Shown here: positions 33,953-44,949 of the stretch, piece by piece
How positions within the stretch are numbered: position 1 is the first letter of the stretch
How the letters are laid out: each line of letters begins with the position of its first letter
DNA from: Hemerocallis citrina
Taxonomy: Eukaryota; Streptophyta; Magnoliopsida; Asparagales; Asphodelaceae
Reading direction: 5' to 3'
Length of the DNA stretch: 64,000 bases
Assembly: GCA_017893485.1 (NCBI GenBank)
Contig: CM030368.1
Span: 177,564,504 to 177,628,503, forward strand
Position numbers and translations under genes: made by a program
Notes under the pieces: generated by a model
Databases searched by the model: none
Told to the model about the DNA's origin: nothing
What the model saw: only the letters and a program-made list of their open reading frames with translations

Positions 33953-35947
33953 GCAAGTAACTTGTACATAATTTTATTAGGTTGATACAAGTCGAAAGTT
34001 CACATATAGGGTAGTTGTGTCTAGAGACGGCCAAAAATTGGATTTTTATTTGTGGGTTTTATCTCTATTGTTCAAAACAGGCCATAGATGACTTAGAACA
34101 TGAGTTTTGATAGGTTTATGTCGTAGGTTTCACCCAAAGCGCGATTTTGATCGCATAGCTCAAATAGAGCATGAAACATGTTTGATGGATTGCCCATATG
34201 AAATTATTATGTTTTGACATGTTAGAAACCCTTAGACATGATATTTAGATGATGGGTATGCAGCGTTTCGAATCTGGATGAGTTTGGATCATTTTTGTAG
34301 AAGTTATGACGTTTTGAAGTTTAGTTGTGAAATCTGGAAATTCGGGTTGTACAGAATAGATTGCTGTTTTTACCTGGGTTAGAGTCCGAATCTCAACATG
34401 AACATTTCTGAGTAAATTGTAGACGATTGAATCTATTTTCTGACCCCACTGGTTTCACCCTGTTTGAAGTTTGTATGAATTAGTTATGATTATTTTAGTG
34501 CCTGTATGTCGGTAGTTTCCAGATTCAGTTCGGGGTAGATTTTATTATCTATTTATTTTCAAGATCGAAGTTATACATAATATCATGCCATAATATTTTG
34601 TCCAGTGTTTCACCATGATGTTAGAAAGTTCCCAGATTTATGTGGTATTTTAAAGATGAGTTTTGAGCGATGGTTTATACTCTTTTCTATAATGCACTTT
34701 TGCTGTAAACTGCGTGTTGCTCTATGTTGAATGCCATTTTCACCCTAGTTATAATTACTATATGAAGCTTTTATGTGATATATGAAAGTTGGAGAATTTT
34801 GTCTGCTTTCACCCCGTTTTGGCGGAAGTGGATTTTGATGCGCTGTTTGCGAGATATGGTTGATTTCGTACAGCAGTATTGAGAAATTCCAGATCCATCA
34901 AAACCATGTTTTGTGTTACTTTTCATTTTTGATAACATATCTATATTTTTTAGAAAATTATGAAAATTATTATTTTGAGTCTAAATATGTAGGGGATTAC
35001 CCCAGAATTTTCATGGATTAATTTGATGACTTTGCATACTGTTTATATGTGTTGGAAGTCATTCCCCTGTTTTCTGGCTGTACAGGAAATCTGTGTTGAA
35101 ATGACTTTTAAGCTGAGATGTTGTGAACTAGTATAGGTCTTTATTATACTCTTTAGAAGCGTGTGGATGTCTAGTTTCCAGATCCTTTGACGGATCATGG
35201 TTTGCATGCCTGTAGCTCTGTGAATCACTGATTTAGTGCTGACTAGTCTTGCTGTCCGGATTATGAACCTAGTATATTTTGCTCGTATATGTGAATCTAT
35301 ATTACCCATGCACGCTGATTTGATAACCTGAACTTGTACCTGATCGCACCATGCTTATTTGACACTAGTTTACACGTCTACATGCATGTTGGACATTAAT
35401 AACTAAAAGTAATCAAGCCGGGGTTTATGGGACAGATCTAGTAGTGGATAGTGCAGAAATGTGTACTCGCAAGGAGACTTGTATTTCCTGCATGACATGT
35501 TACCGACCAAGTTTACCGACCAAGTTTACCGACCAAGTTACCGACCAAGTTCTGTGATTCTGTGAATACCCGAGTATACTGCCCTGCATGGTCCTCTATG
35601 AAATCTAAAGCGAAACTGTTGTGTTGTAGCAACCATGTAGGATGGGGTGCATGTCGTGCTACCTAGATTGTAATCACACAAGACTTGAACTTAATACATG
35701 AAACATGATAACTGGTACAAGTTTACATGACACTTGACACTTGATGCATGTTTATAGGATACTTGTTTACATGACCCTTGACACTTTTACCATGCTAGTT
35801 TGTCTAGGTTGACTTTACACCTATACCATGTGCTAGTTAGTTATCCCATTCCATGTGCTTGTATCCTACTCTATTTGTGACCCGGACTTGCCATTGACGG
35901 GTACTTGTGTTTTCTCTTTCCCCTTTCATGCATTCTATGAATTGCAG
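33953..35947 (+). other. Candidate GC-AG leader intron in the B 3' LTR
   Basis: Donor-like CGTCAAAGAG|GCAAGTAA at 33952/33953 and acceptor-like CATTCTATGAATTGCAG at 35947, 1995 bp apart. The sequence after the acceptor (AACAGGTTCAAGGTGATGCT) aligns with the sequence after the acceptor-like site of E (GTTCACAGGTGATCATGGAG). Inferred only. Confidence 0.45.
35503..35551 (+). repeat. Short tandem repeat TTACCGACCAAG in the B 3' LTR
   Basis: Four units, the counterpart of 30198-30244. Confidence 0.85.
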
Positions 35948-36599
35948 ATTATGGCGAACAGGTTCAAGGTGATGCTGGAGACTTGCAGTATTAGTTGCTC
36001 TTGGATTATTATTATTATTTCTGTTTCATGCTAGAACATTATATTGTATTTGTGAGACTTGTAGTATTCTTGAGTTTTGAGACTTGTATTATTTCTTGTA
36101 TTTGGGCGATGTGACCCAAGATTATTTGTGTATTTCAGGTCATGACTATTTGAGATTAATCTATTTTATTTCAAGTATTCTTGTTGGTATTTGGTTCATA
36201 CGTGCATGTGGTTGATCTTTTTCTAGCTTCCGACTCTGATAAATACTGTGACATGTTGTAAAGATTTCTTGAACAGCTTAAGAATGATAATAATCATTCG
36301 GTGGGCTTTTGTTACATACTCGTATTCCGTATTTTTGGGAAGCGGGGCGTGACAATAAATCATGCTATGTGAAGAAAGTTGTGCTTATGACACACAAATT
36401 GATTAAATACATCATGTGTAGTTGATTGTCTAAAATAAAATTTCATTAATGTAGAAGGATGAAAACTTGTGTTCTAAAAATATTATTTCATGGAAACCTC
36501 GATTTTAAATAATATGAAAATTGTGATCTTAATTTCAACGCCAAAATATATCCCTGATCTACTCTAATTTGCAACCTGGTGCAATCGATAGTCGTCCGA

Positions 36600-36915
36600 A
36601 TTCGAGTCGACAGTCGACTGTCAGGTAATAAATTTCAGATTTTAGTTGCAGAACAGTCGACCGATTATATTGTAACAGACGACTGCCCTGGTCATTTTTA
36701 TTTTCATGTTTTTAGTCTTTGCAGAACAGTCGACCGATTATAGTGTAACAGTCGAATGCCCTGATCATTTTATTTTCGAGTTTTTTTAATATTTATGGAA
36801 CAGTCGATCGATCATAGTGTAACAGTCGACTGCCCTGATCATTTGTTTTTCAAGATTTAAATCTTTATGAAACAGCCGACTGGCCATGTTTTAACAGTCG
36901 ATTGCCCTGAAGTTT
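36600..36915 (+). repeat. Tandem 73-74 bp units with paired CAGTCGACTG palindromes in LTR A
   Basis: Units starting near 36650, 36724, 36798 and 36871. Each has two copies of (A)CAGTCGAC(T/C)G about 20 bases apart, separated by GATTATAGTGTAA-like sequence, then TGCCCTGATCATTT. The motif contains the palindrome GTCGAC. The related solo LTR C has the same kind of array at 51058-51400. Confidence 0.8.
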
Positions 36916-38405
36916 CAAATAATATCTGGATTTTCGTGAGATAATTTTCTATGACCTATGGCCTAGTATAAATGAGAATTCGAGACTACTTTTGCAAGAA
37001 AGAACTTATTTTAATTATTAACTTAAATTGTCTTTTAGATAAAGAAATTAAATGGATTGTTTTAAGGAATTTAAAAATGAGATTTTGTAATTAGAAATTT
37101 GAAAAGTGTGAATTGTGAAACTAAGTGAGATTGTGAACTGTGAAATTAGTGGAAATATGAACTAGTGAATGTGACATGTTAGAAGAATTGAATTTTTATT
37201 ATTTGCGCATGATATTGTACTTGAAAATTGAGATTAGATGACATGATGAGTTATGAAGAGCATTATGAATATGAATACATGAATACTATGAATATGAAAT
37301 GTGAATTGTAATTAAACATGAAAAAGACTTCATGAGTGTGAAAACTCAATGTTGTAATTATGAGTTGAATTAAGAACTAGGGTGTAGCTAAGCCTTATAC
37401 CGGCAATAGAAGAAATGTTTAGATAAAATTTGAAATGAAAAGACCAAGGTTGGTTCATGTGAAATGAATGAATGAGACAAGTATAGTGGGAGTGCTAACC
37501 AGAGGAGATTGATTTTGTTCATGATTCAATTAAAATAAGGATTAGATACATAGTGAAGTTGTGACGAAAGTAAAAGAAAAACATTGAGTATGAGAGCCAT
37601 TGGATTGGTGGCATGAGAGTATTCACTGGATGTCCCATGATGAGTCATGAGTAGGACGTGGATACTGCTCCAGAGTACCGTCCTGGTGGCGACGCTAGTA
37701 GGGTGTTTGGTGACTGTGGGTGGTGTCATGTCTATGGTAGGAGGTGAATTACCACAGGATGCTTGCAGGATGAGTCATGTGTCAGTGCATTGGGATTCTC
37801 TCCAGGGCGCCTAAACATGAGTTCGTAGGTCATAGAACATCTAGGATACTTACCCTAGTTACAGTAGTAGATTAAGTCATGGCGAGGGATTGAACCCTAC
37901 AAGATGAAGAACGGTTAAGGGCTTGCCCTCGGACCTATGTAGTTTGGGCTGCATAGACTCTGAACAAGCGCGCATTAGTGTCATATAACATAAATAATTG
38001 CATTAAGGACTAAGTGCACATTCACAACAATAGGATAGTCCCCTTAGCTGTGTTTGTGAACAAGTTTGTGGTTTTTTAAGTGTTGAGAATCGTTATATTG
38101 TTTCCGGCATAGAGAGGATGGCAGTGTATAATATTTCGTCAGCGAATGAACTGACGCGCCCACAGTTTTACATGTAGGGTAAAAATGCTTGACAAATTGA
38201 AGTATATATGCTGCTCAAAGATTGATTTAAATGTTGTTTCATGTAATTACTGTACAATTGCTTCTGCTATAATAATGTAAAGGTATAATGTAACTCTGAC
38301 GTAAGAAATATTTTTATTTCCTTGTAAAATTGTACGAAAGAAGTGTAAAGATCCTGTGGAACTTCGAATTCAGTTGTATTTTGGAATTCGGGGTGTTACA
38401 AGGAT

Positions 38406-38760
38406 GTTTCCCCCCGACATTCCAAAGCCCTCGTTTATCACAGACCAAAGCCTTTATTGTTACTGGGTCATGCCCTTTGTGCTGAAGAACGTTGAACCAC
38501 TTATCAATGCCTCGTCAACAAGGTCTCCAAGGAACATATTTGTAGGAACATGGAAGTCTATATGGATGATATGTTAGTGAAGAGCCTCAGCCAAAGATAT
38601 ATGTGATCGACCTCCAAGAAGCCTTCAACATCCTGCGAGAGCACAATATGAGGCTTAATCCCTCTAATTGTGCCTTCGGGATGCCATCTGGTAAATTCAT
38701 GGGGTTTATGGTAAGTTAGAGAGGGATAGAAGCCAACCCAAAGAAGATCTGAGCCATACT
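38406..38760 (+). pseudogene. C-terminal part of the G2 reverse transcriptase
   Basis: Continues the protein cut at 18450: PPDIPKPSFITDQSLYCYWV, then a shift, and the catalytic YMDD (EVYMDDMLVKS, about 38553-38585), which is intact unlike in H. Then LNPSNCAFGMPSGKFMGFMV near 38655-38715. Several stops. Confidence 0.83.
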
Positions 38761-38899
38761 AGACATGGCTCCCCCGTCCAGTATTAAGGAAGTCCAAAAA
38801 CTTACAGGACACCTCACCGCCATTGGACGCTTCCTCTCCAAATTAGGGGAGTAGTGTCTCCCATTCTTCAAAGCACTTAGAGGGGCAAAAAGCTTTGTG

Positions 38900-39345
38900 T
38901 AGGGATAGTCACAGTAGGAAACCTTTGAATAGCTCAAGGCCTATCTTGTCAACCCCCCGCTCCTGAGCAAGCCTGAGCCAGGGAAAACAGTTTACATCTA
39001 CATTGCTACTTCAGATCAAATCCTCAGTGTCGTCCTGGTAAGAGAGGAAGACAAAACCTAAAAGCCGATCTACTATGTGAGTAAAGTCCTCCATGACGTC
39101 GAACTCCATTAATCAAAGACGGAAAAGATGGCCTATGCCCTAATCATGGCTGCCCTCAAGCTCCACCTGTACTTCCAAGCACATTCTGTAGTGGTCTTCA
39201 CTGAACAACCCTTCAAGCAGGTACTACATAATCCGGAGAGCTCGGGGAGTCTTATGAAGTGGTCCACCAAATTAAGCCAGCCCTATATCAGCTATTGGCC
39301 GAGGATAGCCATCAAAGCCCAGGCTAACCAATTTCATTATGGAGA
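38900..39345 (+). pseudogene. First RNase H of G2
   Basis: Worn match to H 2109-1771: FEQLKAYLVNPPLLSKPEPG, VYIYIATSDQILSVVLVREE, then MAYALIMAALKLHLYFQAHS and SVVVFTEQPFKQVLHNPESS. The acidic catalytic residues are not conserved, as usual for this domain in Tat elements. Two or more stops. Confidence 0.75.
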
Positions 39346-39359
39346 GCACCATTCTTGAC

Positions 39360-39955
39360 CCCCTCGAGGAAGGTGAAAACTCTCCGTTCTGGAGCGTTTA
39401 CGTCGATGGATCCTCGTGCATCAGGGGGAGTGGGGTCGGAGTTATCCTGAAAGGTCCCAATGAGTTTACCCTCCAATATTCACTTCACCTCAACTTTTGA
39501 GCCCCAACAATGAAGCAGAGTATGAAGCATTAATTGCGGGCCTTCTCTTGGCCTACAAAGCTGGACCCTGATGCGTCAAAGTGTTCAGTAATTCTCAATT
39601 GGTAGTGAACCAAGTCCAGGGAGACTACAAAGCCAGGGATGACCGTATGATCAGGTATTTAGCACACTTCAGGAACCTATTAACCACTATCAAAGAAACA
39701 GAAGTCCCCTGTATTCCCCACGCAGAAAATGGGCAAGTAGATGCTCTCTCCAAGTTGGCTTCCTCCTCCCTTGAAGGACTTGGCCACACTATTCTCATTG
39801 AGGTATTGCTCCGGCTCAGCATCGAAGAAGAAACCTCAAAGCTCATGGTGATCCCTCCTTTGGCACCTAAGAACAATTGGATGAAACCACTATATGACTT
39901 CCTCGACAAAGGAATCCTCCCTTTGATCCCAAAGAGGCCAGAAAGATTAGAGTAA
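39360..39955 (+). pseudogene. Archaeal-type RNase H (aRNH) of G2
   Basis: VYVDGSSC (Asp 1), NNEAEYEALIAG (Glu) and VFSNSQLVVNQVQGDYKARD, where the third acidic residue is Asn (H has FSDSQ), then QVDALSKLASSSLEGLG (last Asp). Stops at about 39498 and 39570. The readable part 39581-39955 runs on into the connection to integrase (LMVIPPLAPKNNWMKPLYDF). Confidence 0.82.
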
Positions 39956-39959
39956 GGGT

Positions 39960-41096
39960 AGAGCGGTACACACTCATTGAGGGGACTATGTACAAATGCT
40001 CTTACACTCCGGTGGACGGAAGACCCTATTTGCAGTGCCTTTCCTCTGAGGATGCCCAATATGCTTTTAAGGGGATTGGAGGCGCTCATATGGGAGCCAA
40101 ATCCCTTGCCCGCAAGATCCTCAACCATGAGTAAATCTGGCCTACCCTCCTCAACAATGCTCAACAGTACATCCGCCAATGCACTTCTTGCTAGAGGTTC
40201 TCATTGATCAAACAAACACCCCAGGCCGAGCTCAGTTCCATGTCCAGTCCAATCCCCTTTGCCATGTATGGGATGGATCTGCTCTGGTCGTTCCCTCTAG
40301 CATTCGGTCAAAGAAACTTCCTCGTGGTAGCCATCAGTTCTTTCTCCAAGTGGATCGAGGTAGAACCACTAGCAACCATCTCAGAGCACAAGGTCCAACA
40401 GTTCTTTTGGAAGAACATCGTCTGTCGGTTCAGTATCCCCTAGATCCTTATAACAGATAATGGAATTCAGTTCACAGTGAAGGCATTTTGTAAATTCTGT
40501 GCTGACCTAGGGATTCAGCAGAAATTCTCCTCAATCTCCCACCCTCAATCCAACAGCCAAGTAGAGAACACCAACATGCAGATCCTCGACAACCTTAAGA
40601 AAAGACTCGATGAATCCCGCAAGGGACTATGGGTCAAAGAGCTCCCAAGCGTATTATGGTCATACAGGACCACAAAGAGGACTCTGACAGGAGAATCCCC
40701 GTTCAACCATACTTAGAACTCTGAAGCCTTAATCCCCCTTGAAGTTGGACAACCTTATCCCCGCATGCTATCCTTCAATGAAGAACAAAACTCAACCGAT
40801 CTCAGAGGCAACCTCGACCTCATCACGGAAATCGTGAGAAAGCCGCCTTGGGAAGACATATTTATCTGTAAAGGGTTGAAAAGTTCTATGACAAGAAAGT
40901 GCGCCCAGCCAACCTCAAGGAAGGAGACCTAGTTCTTTGGAAACTAGAAATCTCTTATCCATGCTATAAGGGCAAGCTAACTCCCAACTGGGAGGGGCCG
41001 TATAGGTTCTGCAAGGTGGTCCACCCGGGAGCGTACCAACTTGAAGACCAGGGGGGAAGAAGATATAGAGGACCTGGAACGTTAAGCACTAGATGA
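39960..41096 (+). pseudogene. Integrase of G2
   Basis: After a broken zinc-binding part (GAHMGAKSLARKILNH near 40083-40130) the core shows Asp in MYGMDLLWSFP, Asp in ITDNGIQF and Glu in SNSQVENTNMQI, so the triad is intact although the frame is broken (TAG before ILITDNG at 40441, stop at 40714). The C-terminal part 40899-41096 reads RPANLKEGDLVLWKLEISYP and GKLTPNWEGPYRF, as in H. No chromodomain. Confidence 0.85.
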
Positions 41097-41295
41097 AGTT
41101 TCATGAGGGTGCTTAACACCATCTAGTAGAGCTAGTTTCCCCGACACTTGTGATACAACCAAAGCATATAATAAAGGCCTGCACTATCGAAATAGCCACT
41201 TAGTTTTTCTTTCAATAAAACTTAGTTTATTTTCCTCGTAAAAATCAATGCACTGGCCTCATACCTATCTACCCAAGTCACAACTATGACTCAAC
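41097..41295 (+). other. Non-coding start of the G2 3' region
   Basis: Follows the integrase stop. TTTCTTTCAATAAAA at about 41206 could serve as a polyadenylation signal. Aligns with G1 from about 6690 on. Confidence 0.45.
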
Positions 41296-41710
41296 TAAAT
41301 AGCTAGTTCGGAGTCCAGCTTCTCTCCAAGGGCTGCTCCCACAACTGACTATCACCCCAAACAACAAGTTCAGAGTCCAACACTTGGTACGATGCCGCTT
41401 TAGTCACTTGCGAACAAGCAAGTGCGACGCAATTCGAAATTACTCCTGCAACTAGTTGAACTCTCAAACAACAAATTTGGAGTCACACACTTGGTTCGAC
41501 ACCGCTTTATTCACTTGCAAAAAAGCAAGTGCAGAGCAGCTCACCATTCGGAATTGCTCATGCAACTAGTTGAAACTCTCAAACAACAAGTTTGGAGTCC
41601 AACACTTGGTTCGATGCTGTTTTAGCTGTTTGCAAACAAGCAAGCATGTGGTCTCTCACCATTCGGAATTGCTTTTATAACTCATTGAAATCTCTCAAAA
41701 AATAGGTTTG
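41296..41710 (+). repeat. Tandem repeats of 106-116 bp in the 3' region of G2
   Basis: Landmark AAGTTTGG or variants at about 41367, 41473, 41588 and 41704. Same unit as in G1 (6795-7440), where spacing is 116-121 bp. Confidence 0.85.
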
Positions 41711-41950
41711 GAATTCACAATCACGGCTCAGGATCACCCCCACAATTTATGAATACACAAGGTCAGGGCTTGAAACAACCGTCCAAACTACTTTCGAAAC
41801 TTGTTAAACCGCTCAATAACTGCAGAATGGCGGAGCTCATTTTCTCAAGCCCCCGAGAGATAGAGATATTGAGGACCAGTTTCGACCTCCAATATTGATG
41901 AATCCTTAATCTATTTCCAAACAAAACTTGTAGACCTTTGGGGACTCATC

Positions 41951-42316
41951 GAAATGATAGGTCACAGGTTCCAATCAAAGATATACAACTCCAGGAATAT
42001 GCATTACACTGCAGCAATGCTGGAAGCACGCGAGCATGCAGATTCAGAGTCCGAAGCTACCATTCGAATTTGACCCTGAATATGATGATTTATCAATCAA
42101 TTTCTGGAATTTGTAGACCATCAAGTTCTCGTTGAAATGATAGGTCACACACCCCAATCGGAGATCTGCAGCTTCAGGAATATGCATTACACCATAGCAA
42201 TGCAGGAAGCACGCGAACATACGTGCTTAGAGTTCGAAGAAACCGTTCGAATTCTCCCGAAAGCACGCCAAATCGCAGACAATAGAGCTTAGAAGGTAGC
42301 CGTTCTCCAAGACTAC
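41951..42316 (+). repeat. Two copies of a 183-bp unit in the 3' region of G2
   Basis: GAAATGATAGGTCACA recurs at 41951 and 42134, followed in both by TCAGGAATATGCATTACA-like blocks and GGAAGCACGCGA. A second class of repeat next to the 106-116 bp array. Confidence 0.8.
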
Positions 42317-42573
42317 CCTTATTGCTCACTCCAAGCAGCCAAAAACGAAACAAAGGAAGACATAAAGCTCAACATCCAACACAAAGAGAAATAAACAAGT
42401 ATGGCACTTCAACACAAAAATTCCCATATTTTCATAAGTCATGCATTCAGAATATGAAGATACACAAGTGGTGGCCAACTTGCTATTAGGCAACTACAAA
42501 ATTCATCAAAGAAAATGCAAGGGAAAATACATCAAAGTAAATGCAGAGGGAAATACATCAAAAGGTTACACGA

Positions 42574-44613
42574 TCATGGTTCCTCATCCGATGAAGCCAA
42601 AAGGGTAGGGACTGCGGCCGCTTCATCCTTTTCCCCTTCACCTGGCGAGTCATCCAGAGTCTCGTCTTTATCAACTCCTTTTACTATCGGCTCTATTCCG
42701 GGAAGAAGCTCCAGGATAACCCTTCCCATTAAAGCCAGAAACGCTCTCTACCACATCTGCAATGGCCTTGGCATATGACTGATCCATCCCATCACTGAGA
42801 TGAACCAGAGCCATCGCCTCAGTCTCAGTCACTGCGGTCGCTACCGCCACCTCCAGATCCCTCGCAGCCTCCTCCTTTAACGTCTTTCGCTCCTCCTCAA
42901 AACCAGCGAGGAGGGCAACCTTCTCACCCTTCACCGCCTCCAACTCCAGAATGGCCTTCTTCCTTTGCTTTTCGACCCTGACGACTTGATCCCTCCAAGA
43001 CTTCTCCTCGACACGAATGAGCTTGACTAGGTTCCCATTTCAGCAAGGCATCTGCAAAGTGGAAAAAGAAGAGACTTAGAAAATTTTGAAATTCAAATGA
43101 AGAACTTTAAAAGAAACTAAAAGTAGAACTACTTACAGACAATGCCTCGGAAAAGCCCCATGATGGAACCGTCGATTGTCTCCTTCGCTAAAACCTTTTG
43201 ATCCCGATGAGGGGGTAGATTCTACACCACATCGAGGCATTTCACCCAGCCCCCTGGGATGGCATCACACCGCTTCACCCCCCAGTCTAGATGAATACTT
43301 TCTTTTCTTCCTCGGTAAATACCTCATCTGCTGTAAGGTTCAGAGGAGATTGTTAGAGGGCCAAGACAGCTTCCAAGCACGAACTCCCCTCGAAAGGGCT
43401 CATCCCTGCTGACTGACTCTTTGTCCCTGTCCGGAGTGGAAGCAGTAGAGCCCATAGCGACTTTTGGAATCCGAGGATGGCTCAACGTCCCCTTCCTCTT
43501 CTTATCATCTGGGTCCTTGTTGTGGATAGGAACCCGAGTACCAAGGAGACCCCAGAAATCCATACTGATCACCTCAACAAAGAGAAAACAAGAAGAAGTA
43601 TTAGAACAAGGGCATATCATAAAGGAAAAATTGAAAGTGCCAGAAATAAAATGCAGAAACAAAATGCAAGGATTAGAAAGTCATACTAGGGTTCATCAGA
43701 CTCATCCCCCCTCCCCACCCCCTCCCCCCTCCCCGCATGAATTCCCTCCGTGACAACCCTCCACTTCATTTCACTGTCAGCAAGAAGAGCATCACTAATC
43801 TTCTCCTCCTCTTTGGTCAATTCCGGTTCCACTGTCATCTTCCTTCGTACGTGACTCCCCCATCTAGTAGGGAATCCCCATTGCCTAGAACTCTTGACGA
43901 TGAAGTACTTGCACTTTCATTGCTTGATAGAGTCGGGAGTGATGATCACCCCCTATTGGGAAGAGGGGAGACATAGTTCTAATTGTCACATGACCATTTC
44001 TTATGGAGCTTAAAAAATCTCTTCCACAGTCTTAAGTTAGGATTGATGCCGATCTCCTTGCACAACAAGAAAAAACCTGCAAGTTTCCTACAAAAGTTGG
44101 GCACAAACTAGATCGGACTAAGCCCATACCAGTTGAGAACTATTGCAAATAAGGGGTGCATGGGAAGGCGGGATCTAACATAGAATGCGTCAAAAGGAAA
44201 CATACAATATTCCCCCAACATCCTAGAGAACGCCCTAATTCTGGGACCAGAAAAAATGGCTCATACTCGACAAGAATCCCGAAACAATCCCTAATCTCCC
44301 CAATCTCCTCCCATGTGAGAATAGTTTTGACATGGTCACTCTCGAAGATGGGGTAATTTTTGGGCTCATCATATGTGACCCCGTACTGTGCTACCTCTGA
44401 TACTTCTTTAGGGTACTGGAGAACTTGGAGGGGAATGAACGGAGGATGAAATTGGGAAAGAGAACAACCCTTATCGACTATAGTTTAGTCAATTCCTTCT
44501 ACTACAAAGGAGGGACCATTTATTTTCTTTGGAGGACAAGAATCTGACAACACTTCTACCCCACCGCTACAAGAAGAAAAAGAAGAGGATACATCCGAAC
44601 CGATCCTATGCAT
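42574..44613 (-). pseudogene. Antisense extra gene of G2
   Basis: ATG 44613 (MHRIGSDVSSS) to TGA 42576-42574 (ASSDEEP*), about 680 codons, broken by shifts and stops. N-terminal half: CSLSQFHPPFIPLQVLQYP, YGVTYDEPKNYPIFESDHVK, FGILVEYEPFF, GMGLVRSSLCPTF. The middle holds a Lys/Ser-rich part (43662-43324, IHNKDPDDKKRKGTLSHPRI). The C-terminal half is a probable coiled coil (EAVKGEKVALLAGFEEERKT, VAVATAVTETEAMALVHLSD). It resembles the plant 'putative gypsy type transposon' family found as additional ORFs in Tat elements. It lies downstream of integrase in the opposite direction and needs its own promoter, perhaps the GGGCCC-rich region at 44950-45220. Function unknown. Confidence 0.72.
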
Positions 44614-44949
44614 GGCTCTCCAAAAAGAAATTCAACTTAGATGATACATGTACGTTGGAAACCTAAAAAAAGTGTTGCTCTCACCAAGTTTTAGAGGAGA
44701 GGAGTTGATTTGGAAGCGAGAAGTGAATAGTAAAGTGTGATAAATGAACCAAGAGAAAGTGATTTTAAAGGAGACAAAAAAATGATCAAAACAACATGCA
44801 AAATGCATAAAATACACTAAAGCACGTAAAAATACGCATTACCGCATAAAGATACGCGTTCTCGTGTATAAATACACATTTGAACAACTGGCACGCACAT
44901 AGTGCGTACAAAACCATGTGCTAGACATGTGTCACTTGCGGAGTGGAGA

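Larger units (their letters stand above)
19485..36354 (+). mobile_element. Element B: non-coding LTR retrotransposon (LARD type), TSD ataaa
   Basis: Two LTRs of 3546 bp (5', not counting the LINE) and 3545 bp (3') start TGTAACCCCTGTTTTCCC and end GCGGGGCRTGACA. The TSD is ataaa (19480-19484 and 36355-36359). The internal region is only 1761 bp (31049-32809) and holds a tRNA-iMet primer site, an in-frame 27-bp repeat, a tRNA-iMet fragment and a polypurine tract, but no gag or pol. Such large derivatives depend on the proteins of another element. The end signals and leader match E, so a Tekay-type partner is likely. The two LTRs are nearly identical in stretches compared by eye, so the insertion is fairly recent. 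Confidence 0.93.
32810..36354 (+). repeat. 3' LTR of B
   Basis: Begins TGTAACCCCTG directly after TAAGGTGGGTAGGAT and ends GGGGCGTGACA. Contains TATA 33490-33497 and the complete pair of candidate splice sites. A 91-codon frame (also in the 5' LTR, 28405-28680, with a hydrophobic C-terminal half) lies in the GC-rich leader. Its presence in both LTRs only reflects their common origin. Confidence 0.95.
18451..38400 (+). mobile_element. Solo LTR A (about 3.07 kb without nested inserts), TSD aggat
   Basis: Starts TGTAATACCCTGAATTTT at 18451 and ends GGGGTGTTACA at 38400, flanked by aggat (18446-18450 and 38401-38405). Only 18451-19484 and 36360-38400 belong to it; the rest is element B and its TSD. 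No primer site, polypurine tract or coding sequence is found, so it is taken as a solo LTR. The same family is present at 49719-53168 (minus strand, solo) and 48403-49098 (fragment). A TATA box TATAAATA is at 19006-19013. LTR ends and size fit the Tekay (Del) type. Confidence 0.9.
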
